From contig CP136063.1 of the NCBI GenBank assembly GCA_032622095.1, positions 12,749,814 to 12,813,813 on the forward strand: a stretch of DNA of 64,000 bases. Reading direction: 5' to 3'. Below are positions 10,369 through 22,000 of the stretch, one piece after another. The DNA comes from Siphonodentalium dalli. Lineage: Eukaryota; Mollusca; Scaphopoda; Gadilida; Siphonodentaliidae. Each line of letters opens with the position of its first letter. Position 1 is the first letter of the stretch. The notes under the pieces are model-generated. The model saw only the letters and a list, made by a program, of their open reading frames with translations, was not told the DNA's origin and made no database searches. A program made the position numbers and the translations under genes.

Positions 10369-13300
10369 AAAACATGGTAATGGCGCGTGGAAACTCAAGG
10401 AATTCCGAGATGACTTGCAAGCTGAAATTTCTGTTCTAGAGTTTCTCAAACCAGCTACAAGTACTCCCTTTAATTTGTCAGCACAGAATAATGTAGAAGA
10501 AGAGGTTTTCGGTACAATTACTTCTCTAACCACGCCAACATATCAAAGTTCATCTCGCAGCTGTGTGTATTGCGATGCTGGACATTTCCCATCCGATTGC
10601 ACTTCAGTGAAAGACATCGAAGCTAGAGTGGCCCACATACGGAAACATGACCTTTGTTACAATTGTCTCGGTAGGCACAGGGTCAATAAATGCCGCTCAC
10701 TGAAACGTTGCTTGATCTGCAAATCTAAACATCACACAAGCATCCATCGCAATAGTGCTTCACATGACGTCGATATCAAAGACCAGGAAAAGAATTTGGA
10801 TAAAGTACAGGACGTCGCTAAAACAGACCAGAAAAATAAAGGAGACACCAGTGCAATTGTGACTACTGCTACGACTGCTCAAATGTCGAGTCCAACATTC
10901 GTTTACCTGAAAACCGCTGTTACTACTGTATTCGACGAGGATACGAAAATTAGTGGGCTAGGTCATCTGCTGCTTGACGACGGCTCTCAGAGATCCTTCA
11001 TATCGGCGAAGTTTGCAGAAGAACTAGGACTTACATCAAAGGGAAAAGAGGTTCTGACCATATCCACCTTTGGTTCAGACACGCCAAAGTATCGTGAACT
11101 TGAAACCGTCACTGCACACATAGTGTGTGAAACACATCTCATTCCAGTCAAATTATTGGTGGTCCCTACCATAACAAAACCTATTCCAATGGCAAGCAGA
11201 ATTAGATGTGACATCTCAGAATTCTCGGGTTTAAAATTAGCCCACCCGCTGAACTATAACTGTGAAAATTTTGAAATTTCGCTTCTCATCGGCAGTGATT
11301 TTTATTATGACTTTGTGGAGGGTCAGCATATCAAGTCAGCAAACGGTCCCATTGCTGTGAAATCTAAATTAGGCTACCTTCTATGTGGACCAATAAGGTC
11401 CGAAACTGCTACCAAAGAAAGAAATGCAGCTTTACTGAACATTCTGACTGAGCCAGACGATTCACAATTGAAGCGATTCTGGGATCTGGAAACGATCGGG
11501 ATAACCAGCTGCTCACAAGACGATCGAAATGAAACATTCACGAAAGACTATTGTGAAAAGTCCATACAGATGCGAGATGGGAGATATCACGCGAAACTAC
11601 CCTGGAAAACTGACCACCAAGACTTGCCGACCAACTTAGAAATTGCCAATTACAGAACACGATCAATGGTTAGGCACATGTCAAAGAAGCCCGACCTCTT
11701 CACAACGTACACACATATTATTGAAGATCAGTTGGCTAGAGACTTCATAGAGATTGTTCCCCATCCCGACATTCATGAATCTAACAGGATTCACTACCTT
11801 CCACACCATCCTGTCATGAAAGAGTCACCTACAACACCAGTTCGAATTGTGTTTGACTGCAGCTGTTCACATGGGAATCTTCCATCACTTAATGATTGTC
11901 TAGAGAGCGGACCACCCTTGCTAAACGACTTAACATCTATTCTGGTGAAATTTCGCGTTGGTGCAATTGGTGTGACAAGCGATATTGAGAAAGCATTCTT
12001 AAATATAAGTCTTGATGAACGGGATCGTGATGTCACCCGATTCTTCTGGTTGTCAGATCCTTCGGACCCGGAAAGCGATTTTCAAGTGTATCGTTTCAAG
12101 AGAGTTCTGTTTGGGGCGACATGCTCGCCTTTCATATTGAACACAACAATAAATCGCCACCTGAATGAGACCAAAGAATTCTCAAAATGTGCCGGAATTA
12201 TGCAGGAAAACATTTACGTTGATAACATTGTATGCAGCTTCCCAACAATTTCTGACGCTTTAGAATTTCAACGAGAAGCAAATGAAACCATGACAAAGGC
12301 ACATTTCAACTTGCGAAGTTGGGCGTCTAACTGCTCAACACCAGAGTTTGAAGAAACACCCGATCAGGTGAAAGTGTTGGGTCTCCTTTGGTGTGTTCAG
12401 CATGACACGTTGTCCTGTAGCCACGTTGATTCAGTCAATCACAGCGACTCGCATACTATAACCAAACGCATGGTACTCCAGCAAATTGCGCGTGTGTTTG
12501 ATCCGCTTGGAGTGCTAGCTCCGACGACCGTTCGAGGAAGAATTCTCCTGCAAAAATTATGGAACGAACCACTTGAATGGGATTCACCATTACCTGAGAC
12601 ATATGCTACTGAATGGATGCGCATAGCTTCAGATGTTGATGCTGCTATCCAAATAGAAATTCCACGACAGTACCCATGTTTTCGTGATTCTGTTCTTGGA
12701 CACGACGAAGACGTTTATACACTCCATGTGTTTGCTGATGCAGCCGTACCAGCCTACGGGACAGTTTGCTACCTACAAACAGCCAACAATATATCATTCG
12801 TTATCGCTAAATCGAGAGTTGCCCCCCTCAAGACATTAACTATCCCCCAACTGGAATTAATGGCAGCAACACTGGCGGTTAGATTGGGGAAACGGACATT
12901 TGATACCTTGGCCACCGTTATACCAGGTCTTACTATTCAGTTTTGGACTGATAGTACAATTGTTCTCAGTTGGTTGAAATCCAACAAAAGGCAAGTGAAG
13001 TTTGTTGAAAACCGCGTCAAGGAAATCACAACATTCTCAGACATCAACAACTGGCGATATTGTTCATCAGAACTCAATCCAGCTGATATGTTGACACGTG
13101 GTGTTTCCGCTGAGCAGCTGAAAACATCTACAATGTGGCTTGGTGGACCCACATGGCTACTGTGTCAGCCAAGCGTTGATGCAACTATATCCATGGTTTC
13201 GATTCCATATGACACTGAAGAACCGATACTAGTGTCTAGCATGACTACAGAAACCCCGCCAAATATCCAGGAAGTGATAGACACTACACGTTTCTCGGAA

Positions 13301-14683
13301 CTGAGGAAATTATGCCGTGTAACGGCCTGGATACTACGATTTGCCCACAATGCCAAAAAGAATGAACCTCGCAGATCAGGCCCGTTAAGAGCATCGGAAA
13401 TAGACTACGCACAGACATTTATTATACGAAATATACAAGAATCTACATTCGCGGATGTCCTAAAAGAACTTACTCAGAAACAATCACCTATCAAGATACC
13501 GATTGCCCGACAACTTCAACTATTCATTGATACAAATGGACTCATTCGATGTCGTGGACGCATTCAAAACGCTCAGTTGAACGATGATGTCAAATATCCA
13601 ATACTATTACCAAAAGATCACCATTTGACCAAACTCCTTATTCTTGACATCCACAGAAGGGTCAAACACTCAGGAGTGACCTCCACAGTTGCATCAATAC
13701 GATCGAATTACTGGATCCCTAGAATCAGACAGAGGGTCAGAACAGTACTTGCACAGTGTGTAACGTGTCGCAGACTCACTGGCAAACCATACCGTCTTCC
13801 AGATCCACCACCTTTGCCTCATAGTAGGGTGTCAGATGTCCCAGCATTTTACCACACAGGAGTTGATTTTTGTGGACCCCTTATGGTTTCTGGAGACCCA
13901 ACTGCACGCAAATGCTACATATGTCTGTTCACTTGCGCTGTCACCCGAGCGGTTCATTTAGAACTCACAACTGACTTAACAACCGACTCGTGCATGTGTG
14001 CACTTCGGAGGTTCTCCAGCAGACGGTCATTACCAAAGAAGCTCATATCCGACAACGCTAGTACATTTCTATGTGCCAATTCTTTGATACGTGACATATT
14101 TCATTCAGATAATATGATCGAAGAGCTTTCCCGCCATGGTCTTGACTGGGACTTTATTACGAAGCGGGCACCATGGCAGGGAGGATTCTATGAGCGGTTA
14201 GTAGGTGTAACAAAGATGGTTCTCAAGAAAACATTACACCGTTCCATAGTTTCATTTGAAGAGCTGCGGACTTTACTTACGGAAATTGAAGCGCGTGTCA
14301 ACAACCGACCCCTTGTTTACGTCTCAGGGGACATCGATGACGAGGAATCCCTTACCCCTTCTCATTTCCTGAATGGACGTATAACTACGTTACCACACCA
14401 GCAGGTGTTCGATGAAGAACTGCAAGACCCAGATTTTCAAATTTGCCCAAATGATTTGGAGAAACGTGAGCGGAAACGAGCAGTGTTGTTGCAAAATTTT
14501 AAGAAACGCTGGGCCCATGAATATTTAACCAGCTTACGAGAATTTCATCGATTTGAAGGAGACAATCACGAATATGTGAAAATAGGTTCCGTTGTTCTGA
14601 TCAAAGAAGACAACGAGAAACGCTTGAACTGGAAAATGGGCCTGATCACGGTAATGACGGTCGAATTAGGACTGTTTCGTTAA
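10352..14683 (+). CDS. pol: BEL/Pao polyprotein: zinc knuckles, protease, RT, RNase H, integrase
   Basis: A 1443-residue frame. Two CX2CX3HX4C knuckles (C71-C83 and C102-C114) and a C2H2-like third (C120-H132) end the Gag part. An aspartic protease with LLDDGSQRSF lies near 207. The RT spans about 490-690, with VFDCSCSHGN and YVDN at about 622 (an N in place of the last D of YVDD, a variant I recall in other BEL elements). RNase H starts near VFADAAVPAYG (about 793). An H2C2 integrase zinc finger (about 1095-1145) is followed by the integrase core, with D in GVDFCGPL, D in LISDNAS and E in GGFYERLVG (about 1168-1280). A DUF5641-like C-terminus begins near 1370. The frame stops early at 14683: the expected last 80 or so residues continue in another frame to a TAG at 14899-14901, so about one base is missing near 14650. 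Confidence 0.93.
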   Translation: MISKARKHGNGAWKLKEFRDDLQAEISVLEFLKPATSTPFNLSAQNNVEEEVFGTITSLTTPTYQSSSRSCVYCDAGHFPSDCTSVKDIEARVAHIRKHDLCYNCLGRHRVNKCRSLKRCLICKSKHHTSIHRNSASHDVDIKDQEKNLDKVQDVAKTDQKNKGDTSAIVTTATTAQMSSPTFVYLKTAVTTVFDEDTKISGLGHLLLDDGSQRSFISAKFAEELGLTSKGKEVLTISTFGSDTPKYRELETVTAHIVCETHLIPVKLLVVPTITKPIPMASRIRCDISEFSGLKLAHPLNYNCENFEISLLIGSDFYYDFVEGQHIKSANGPIAVKSKLGYLLCGPIRSETATKERNAALLNILTEPDDSQLKRFWDLETIGITSCSQDDRNETFTKDYCEKSIQMRDGRYHAKLPWKTDHQDLPTNLEIANYRTRSMVRHMSKKPDLFTTYTHIIEDQLARDFIEIVPHPDIHESNRIHYLPHHPVMKESPTTPVRIVFDCSCSHGNLPSLNDCLESGPPLLNDLTSILVKFRVGAIGVTSDIEKAFLNISLDERDRDVTRFFWLSDPSDPESDFQVYRFKRVLFGATCSPFILNTTINRHLNETKEFSKCAGIMQENIYVDNIVCSFPTISDALEFQREANETMTKAHFNLRSWASNCSTPEFEETPDQVKVLGLLWCVQHDTLSCSHVDSVNHSDSHTITKRMVLQQIARVFDPLGVLAPTTVRGRILLQKLWNEPLEWDSPLPETYATEWMRIASDVDAAIQIEIPRQYPCFRDSVLGHDEDVYTLHVFADAAVPAYGTVCYLQTANNISFVIAKSRVAPLKTLTIPQLELMAATLAVRLGKRTFDTLATVIPGLTIQFWTDSTIVLSWLKSNKRQVKFVENRVKEITTFSDINNWRYCSSELNPADMLTRGVSAEQLKTSTMWLGGPTWLLCQPSVDATISMVSIPYDTEEPILVSSMTTETPPNIQEVIDTTRFSELRKLCRVTAWILRFAHNAKKNEPRRSGPLRASEIDYAQTFIIRNIQESTFADVLKELTQKQSPIKIPIARQLQLFIDTNGLIRCRGRIQNAQLNDDVKYPILLPKDHHLTKLLILDIHRRVKHSGVTSTVASIRSNYWIPRIRQRVRTVLAQCVTCRRLTGKPYRLPDPPPLPHSRVSDVPAFYHTGVDFCGPLMVSGDPTARKCYICLFTCAVTRAVHLELTTDLTTDSCMCALRRFSSRRSLPKKLISDNASTFLCANSLIRDIFHSDNMIEELSRHGLDWDFITKRAPWQGGFYERLVGVTKMVLKKTLHRSIVSFEELRTLLTEIEARVNNRPLVYVSGDIDDEESLTPSHFLNGRITTLPHQQVFDEELQDPDFQICPNDLEKRERKRAVLLQNFKKRWAHEYLTSLREFHRFEGDNHEYVKIGSVVLIKEDNEKRLNWKMGLITVMTVELGLFR

Positions 14684-14907
14684 GAACCAAAAATGGCATA
14701 GCCAACCGACCGCTATCGAAACTATATCCTTTGGAAGTTTACAGCTCGAAAGCCGAAACAAGTGAACCCATCCCTGACCGTGAAACGCCCGATACGACAG
14801 TAGTTGAAAGAGACAATCGGGAAACTAGACCAAGAAGGGCTGCTGCCATACGTGCACGTGATTTAATTCAACGAATCGCTCAAAACCAAGACAGTGACTA
14901 GTTTTTT

Positions 14908-14920
14908 GGGCGGGGGAGGA
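14908..14920 (+). other. Polypurine tract of the BEL element
   Basis: GGGCGGGGGAGGA lies immediately before the 3' LTR, where plus-strand DNA synthesis is primed. It has a single C interruption. Confidence 0.8.
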
Positions 14921-15077
14921 TATTGAGACTATATTTGTGTATGGTTTATTTGTAGTTATTATGTTCTCAATTCGTTCTATAATGGTCCCTTATATTGGCG
15001 ACCCATTTATTATTTCAGATTAAAATCTATTTCTGTTCAACTGCGACCTGCGATTTCTATCTGCTATATTCCCGAAA
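14921..15077 (+). repeat. BEL/Pao 3' LTR
   Basis: A 157-base copy of 9385-9541 with no difference seen. It is followed by the GCATA target duplication at 15078-15082 and then by the continuation of the interrupted pseudogene. Confidence 0.93.
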
Positions 15078-15894
15078 GCATATAATCATTGGCAACGTAC
15101 ACTTTTTTGACACAGAAGTGATTTATGCGAGGGCAATGGGGTTAAAGAATAGTACGAGGAGCTCGTATATAAATGACATCCTTTCGTATGAGCTATCGCC
15201 CTGTCCGCCTTCAATAGTTGAGTCTAACGGACATATGAAGGAAGTAAAGTATAAATAAAATCTGAAGAATGCGCTGCGTGTTGACATCATAGCCGACATA
15301 CCAAAGGGCGGTGTCAGCCATGCCACCTTCCTAGACGACAGTACGGTGGCCATCGCTTCGGGTTGTGCAATATTTCCTTGATGAATTTCGGCTTATATAC
15401 TTGCAACTCTGACATAGAAAACAGATGTATACATGTACTTGATATTCGATAGGTATAATGAACTCAGAATCAACGAATCGACGCGATTAGCCCGATATAA
15501 AGGGGCTAGCAGAGTCTTCACATCAAGCAAAACACGAGGTTATCCCCACAAAATGTTATCCTGACAGTGAGTGACAACAAAGCACAGCTTATTGACATGA
15601 TTGTTAACTGTCTCCAGGTGCACCAGTAGGAATGTCTTGCCAATACAAATAAACGACTCGTAGTAACGGGAAAGAATCCCATTCCTATAGAGATTAATAT
15701 ATATCTTTATTGTCCTCCTCGTTGGAGAGTATAATATATAGTATTACACAAGAACATATATACAGTACAATAAGAAGAATATGTAGGTTTACAAACAGAA
15801 ACTGTTGGGGTAAATAATAAGTAACGTACATACAAAACTGATCCATGTACGCTCCCAATCACACGCTTTAAACAGCTCAATCATTGCACACATT

Positions 15895-16090
15895 TACCAT
15901 TTACCACACACGATCACCCGCACCCACGCATACACACATACACCCTCCCACACACCCCATTCAGCATGCGTAAACACTAGCATACATTCATAGTCATACA
16001 CACGCACTAACACGCACACCCTCACACAGGCACACACACCATTTGTCTCTCTCTCTATCACCCAACCTCACACATGCAGACACGCACGCA
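15895..16090. repeat. CA-rich low-complexity tract (copy B)
   Basis: The counterpart of 3940-4130, with the same CAC/ACA words and short TC run. No gene is supported. Confidence 0.78.
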
Positions 16091-16555
16091 TGCATGTATA
16101 GTGATACATATGCACCCACAGAAGACGGCTTTCCAACACACATACAATGTATACGAGTATGTAGGCAGACAACAGACTGGCGCATGCCCACATAATGTCA
16201 CACGCAGACACAAATATAATACATGCAGTGCCACAGGCAATTGAATATATAAGTAATAGAATAGCATAAATGTACGTGGTCAAGCTATCTAAGCATTTGA
16301 TTCAGTGTATAGCTGCCAACATAGACTTCATTTTGTAAACATAAATTTGATCTTGAATACAACCGCACATTACATATACGACAGACTGGTTCGAATGCAT
16401 AACACACGTTACATGTGCATACCAAAGCGAATGCCCCCAACCAGGCAACCAAGAGAGCAAAAGATGGAATGTGTTAACACAAGGCCGACCTTTGTCGGTC
16501 AAGCGTCAACGAACACCACCTCCGCTCTCTGGATAAACAAAGCATTACATGACAA

Positions 16556-18378
16556 TTAGTCGGTCGCCGTCAGAAAACTGCACAAAAACACGTAGGTTTG
16601 CCACAACTTGTGTGTGTGGCCAACAATGAAAGTAACATAATACATTGGATCTTCAATGAAAGAGAATAGTTCAACTGGCAGGTTGGTTAAATGTAATGGG
16701 AAGAGCTCTTCGTCGTCCAGTCATTTGCCCAAAGAGAAAACTATGTTCCGAATTCGGCAATCATCTCGTACCACATATTGTTTCGACACTCCCTTAAAGA
16801 TGGATTATCTCTTTAAATAACAAAATTTAAATAGTTGCGTGGGTATAAAATAATAGATATGAACTGAAGACCTATGTCCGGAAAAGCTTCTATCAATCAA
16901 TATTGATTTTATTTCGAATATTAAATCGGGCCCATTTATGTTACTATTTTTAGAACCGACCATTCGGATGAGACCGTATTGCGATATAGAGCACTGGGCT
17001 GTTCCTACGGCTACGCAACGGATGTCAAATGTCACATATTGGTTGTTTGTATTGTTTTGTTCCACAGATATAAGCGATAATTTGTATCATTAAAATTTAT
17101 TTGTGACAAAATTGAACAATATAATTTCTGGTCTCTGTTAACAGTAACCACTATTGTTCGTTAGCTGAACAAACACACCCTTTTAGACCAGAAAATATTC
17201 GAAATAAAATTAATATTAATCGATAGAAGCATTTCCGGACAGAAGTCTTCGATTCAAATATAGTATTTTATACCCCGGTAACTATATAATACATGTTTAC
17301 AAAGAGATAATCCACCTTTAACGATCCGATTCCATTCCGATTTAGTCGGGAAAAGACCACTGTCTCGTGATTGGGAAACATCTCGCAGTTATCTAAAATA
17401 GATGAAATGTCTTGCTTCATGGTTTTAATTTCTGCTTTTATTCTAAACCCCATTGCATTGATCACTCTTGATTCTTTCCACAGCCAGCTGATTCGAATTG
17501 GAAACGCTCTCCACGGACTCCAGTCGAAGAAGTATTTCATGGAACTTTACCTCGTTCGTGCTCACTCGTGCAGATAGGTCAATCTGCGTCTGCATTTGGT
17601 CGCGGGCTTGTTGCAATAAGTTCACCGTAGCAGCAAGCTACACGTTGGTGTTGGGCTGTTGAGATCGTTCCTTATCAGCATCACTATAGGTTGACTTGAT
17701 TGGTTGACTTGATGAGGTTTTTGGAGTAGGATGTGGTTTTGACGGAAGATTCTTAGTGCGGGTGGCACTTAGTAAATTTGCGATATGCTCAGCTTTTCAT
17801 CGATAATACATAGGAAGAGTTAATATACATTATGTCGTTGGCCAGTTTTTTTGACACAGGCTCTGTATTCTACATTTTAAAACTGCATCATCTGACACAT
17901 AACCAACATCCAACTTCTTGATTTCACTAAACAGTGTTTGTCGAATTCCTTCTAATGTTACTTCATTGTCTTTTGTAGAGTACAGTAGTTTTGCAACGAA
18001 AGTGTTTTTGTAAGTATTATGAAGAAATTCCATCATTAACATAATATAGAATTTGATGTCTTGATCAAGACTGCCATCAGTAAAACATTAGAATACGTGA
18101 TTGAAGGTGGGTTTTGGTGAAGTTTCGTCTTGAACTGGCGCATGTTGTTGTATATTATAAATAGAAAAATCATCAAACCGTCGATCTGAGAATTTTCACA
18201 ACAGCAGAATAATCCCAGTTAATGTGGCATCACTTGCGTTCTTCTGAGAATATATTTGGTGATCCAAACATTGTATTATTTTATTAATTATACCTAAAGG
18301 TTCGGAGCAAAATAATAAACTTTCTCTCTCAAGGACGATAACTCTGTAGTGCATGCTTCCATCTGTGCGAGGCTGCAT
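16556..18378 (-). pseudogene. Decayed unknown ORF with coiled-coil-like middle (copy B)
   Basis: Duplicate of the pseudogene at 4585-6431. It shares the in-frame stops (near 18196 and 18080) and the MITE at 16798-17317, so those lesions are older than the duplication. It has extra damage of its own: a lost base near 16720, a small deletion near 17447 and a deletion near 17580 (about 18 bases). The 70-residue frame at 17830-18042 encodes exactly the same peptide as copy A (starts MLMMEFLHNTYKNTF). I do not recognise the family. Confidence 0.6.
16798..17317. mobile_element. MITE, TTAA target (copy 2)
   Basis: A 520-bp element with tips AGATGGATT and AATCCACCT. TTAA stands on both sides (16794-16797 and 17318-17321). 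It is the same insertion as copy 1, carried along by the segmental duplication, and here the right-hand TTAA is intact. Confidence 0.9.
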
Positions 18379-18904
18379 GTGGTTAATTTGTTTTTAATGA
18401 AAGTTGGAAGAATAGTAAAAAATTATTAAATTTGTTAAAAATTGTAAAAAATAATAACAAATGATGAAAAATTGTTAGGCCAATGCAAGAGAATGCATTG
18501 GCACAGGGTTAATGGGTCGATATACTCCAGATCCCACTCTCCCATGTAACACAACGAAGAGTGACTTACAATATCTACAAATAAGACATACGAAAGGACA
18601 ACGTGAATACATGGACTTATGGGTTACATCTAGTAACAATCGCATACATCGATTAAAGAGAGTTAACATGGCCAGCAGATGTTGGAGAACACAAATATTA
18701 AAATAACGCTACATGCAGACATTCATATGTCACATACATGCGGATATACGACATATATGCGTTCTGTATAGGTCCAGACATATGTCACACGTACGTGGTC
18801 GTAGTTGTATACAACACAATAATGTCATTAACAGTTGCGCTTTATCAACTTAGAGGATAGAACATTTCGAAGTTCGTGGTGGTGTCGGAGCGTCCAGGAC
18901 GCAT

Positions 18905-19066
18905 TAGAACATATATTCATGAGGTCCCCGGTATGTATTCTCGTCAGGTTACCGTGAGATCCCGGGTATGTATTATCGTATGTCTCGTCATGTTACCGTG
19001 ATAACCCCGGTATGTATTCTCGTATGTCTCGTCGGGTTACCGTGAGGTCCCGGTATGTATTCTCAT
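18905..19066 (-). repeat. Zinc-finger-derived 46-bp minisatellite, left part of copy B
   Basis: Units of cgtatgtctcgtcaggttacc followed by gtgaggtccccggtatgtattct. The array is interrupted by a LINE at 19067 and resumes at 24001 in phase. Confidence 0.8.
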
Positions 19067-22000
19067 GGCAAGCTGATTGGCAAAGATTGATTGACCTGCA
19101 GCTGACTACAAATCACAACACCCCCGCGACAAAGTCTGACACCGCGCCAACAATTTCCACTGCATACTTATAACTGTATTCATGCATTTTCTATCGCACA
19201 GAAACCTACAAATTTTAAGTCGCTTTGGGCTCTCCAACATATAATTGCTACAGAGGCACGCACTTGCGTCACATGTAATACGTGTCAGCAATAAACATTA
19301 CTTAATATCCAGGCCTGAATTACTTACTCGACCTGAGCTTCTTTTTAACATTTCAACTGCGAAATCCAACAATGGTCCAGCACTCGTGAACTTTGAAATC
19401 ACGTGGTAAAAACCAAAACAAATTAACGCTGACAGTAGGATCTTGCCACACTACCAACTTTCAGACATGTAAGATAGAGTTTTTCCCCTTGATACGGTAT
19501 AGTGATCGAAAGCAAGCTGCAAAACAGAGTTCAGTCCCCTCGCCACGTGAGCTTGGATCGAAAGATCAGCACATCAATTAGTACTGATCGACAAGTTTGT
19601 CTTCAATGTTTGTCTATGCGTTTGAAGGATGGCATTATGCTGGAACACCTAATAATACTTTTTGCAAACATTAAATCTAATATGTGAGTGTAATTCGGCA
19701 CTCTATACCAAGGCCAAGGTCGTTGGCACAGTGGTGTGGCATGATCACTCTTTCAGCCAATTTAACAGCCGAGTAGACAAAACTACGAGAGCCCAGAAGC
19801 ATAAACAAACACTAGCCTCGTCAAAATGGAATGCTCATGAAAAATTATCTTCGCGGTCTGAACTAACGTATGCTTTGCGGACAAGTCCGGGTAGGCCTAT
19901 GTATATTAATGTATTCTGCCATACTCGGCCGCTTCTGTACATCGCATTTTATATATCATTGGCTCAGCATACGAAGCACAAGTAGGCCTCAATCTTTCAA
20001 AATACGAGACCCAAAGCGACACAATAACTTTCTCCTTCCCGTTCCAAAACGAAATACTCGACCCGGTCTATGCATACTTCACATGTTATTGATACATCTT
20101 CACCTCATATTTCACACCATTATTATGTACAGTTATCATTCTCATGTTTCTCTCATGTTTTCATCATGTTTTCTATCAACAATAGGCCGATACTGATATC
20201 CGACAATCACATTTTCCACTTTGCGCTGTCATCCTCCTATCCGCTCCAACCCGACATATTTAAATATTTGTATCCAATGTACGCCAGTCTCGCTCCGGTG
20301 CCGCCGAAACTGTTCCTTTTTCCAACCTAAATGGGAATATCGCCACTGCAGCACCGCATCGCGACTGGCGTATTCAATTCAGGGAGGCTTTCTACTCGCC
20401 ACTCACCATTAAGTACGAAAACCCATAGAATTTATAAGATACCTCAAGGATCAAGAATAAATCTCCCTCTAATTATTCTGGTCATATCAATGCTTTTGTT
20501 ATGCTCCGGATCGGTACACAGCAACCCAGGGCCCAGCCCAAGCCATAAAACTGTACACGAAGGCAACACATTAACAATATTCCATTATAATGTACGCAGC
20601 ATAAGACATAAACTGGAAAAGATAGCCGATATGATAAATGACTTCGATATCCTATGTTTCACCGAAACTCACCTTGACCCATCTTACCCCTCCGATAGAC
20701 TAGAGATTGATAATTTCAGTCCCCCTATCCGACTTGATCGAGATTCCTATGGCGGTGGACTATGCGTATACGTCTCCTCTCATCTGGTCTTCAAAAGGAG
20801 AAACGATTTAGAAACCGATACTTCTTCAATGCTATGGTTTGACATTGTCTCAAAATCACAACATATTTTGCTATGCTTATCGTATCGATCAGATCAATAT
20901 TGCCGATCGAACTATTGGGATCTGCTAGATTTGTCCATATCTAAGGCACTAGATGTCTCCCAAAATATAATTCTACTTGGAGATTTTAACTCCAATCTAC
21001 TATGCCCCACTTCCAAACTCAAAAATATTATTGATTTCTATACACTTAAGGACGTAATAAAAACCCCAACTAGAGTTACCACTAGAACCAGCACCCTACT
21101 CGATCCAATAATCGTGAGTAATAACTTGAGTGTCCGGGACGCTGACGTTCTAAATCTTGAATTGTCTGATCATTACGCTGTTTACGCGACAATTTCATAT
21201 GATCAATTGCATGCGACCTCTTTCAAAAGAACTATCTGGAACTATAAAAATGCAGATTTTCAAAAAGCGAATATCTTAATAAATGAGAGCAAATGGCATG
21301 AATTGCTGCAACCAGTAAATGACATAAACGATGCAGTAAGCTTATTTACCGAGAGATTTATTAAAATAATGGAACAATCAATCCCCAAAATGACAGTGAC
21401 GATAAGGACAAAGGACAAATTCTGGTTTAATTCCGACATACGGAGAGAAATACGACGTCGCGATAGACTCAGATCAATAGCACTCAAACGAAATTCAGAG
21501 CACACTTGGAGAAAATACAAGGATATTAGAAATAAAGTTAACAACATGAAAAAGTATGCAAAATCGCAATTCTAAACTAAACTTGAGGAGAAAATAAATG
21601 AAACCCCCACTCCCCGCGATTTCTGGCATATTATGAATTATCTACTTAACAAAAAGAAATCTACGAATACCCCACCTCTGTATAGCCCCAATGGCAACGT
21701 ATCAATGGAAGGGAAATCATATGCAACCGATGATTATGAAAAAGCTAGGTGTCTCAACGCAAGATTCATTTCTAATGCCACTATACAAGACGATGCCAAA
21801 AATCTCCCTTATTTCCCTCGTAGATCCAATAACATACTATCCGAAATCCCAATCACATATCAAAGTATCGTGTGCGCTATAAAATCATTAAATTTAAATA
21901 AGGCGTATGGTCACGATAGCATCAGCCCAAAAATGTTGCACAGTACTGCCGAACATATCGCAATTCCCCTATTAATAATTTATAAAAAATCATTGGATCT

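Larger units (their letters stand above)
9385..15077 (+). mobile_element. BEL/Pao LTR retrotransposon, complete, recent insertion
   Basis: A 5693-bp element with 157-bp LTRs that appear identical, a putative primer-binding site, gag, a pol with protease, RT, RNase H and integrase, and a purine tract. The paralogue at 55.7 kb carries the empty site (minus strand ..tagtagGCATATAA..). Here the element is flanked by GCGTA (9380-9384) and GCATA (15078-15082), so a 5-bp GCATA duplication is supported, with one later change on the left. Identical LTRs suggest a young insertion. Two frameshifts (near 10360 and 14650) may make it defective. No env-like ORF is present. Confidence 0.95.
8750..15395 (+). 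pseudogene. Decayed gene of an uncharacterised multicopy family, split by BEL/Pao
   Basis: Coding fragments in plus-strand frames line up in order: IIPLFFAAGHTHYARY (about 8835-8885), RSMESLPGDVQKPFMKGEHT, TTFMRYGHG (about 9025), KLELCINPLDPEHHPQGI (about 9225-9280). After the transposon come GNVHFFDTEVIYARAMGL (from 15090), DILSYELSP (from 15176) and ATFLDDSTVAIASG (to about 15365). Stops and frameshifts interrupt them. From memory, this motif order resembles an unnamed protein family present in many copies in mollusc and cnidarian genomes. I know of no assigned function. The intact BEL LTRs show the retrotransposon arrived later than much of this decay. Confidence 0.6.

Noticed and set aside
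9385-15077. Endogenous retrovirus instead of a retrotransposon
   Set aside because: Domain order and motifs fit BEL/Pao, and no envelope-like ORF is present between pol and the 3' LTR.
20340-20540. A secreted protein with signal peptide at the start of the LINE ORF
   Set aside because: The hydrophobic run is followed by NPGP and an endonuclease, a layout known in related LINEs; it is part of ORF2.
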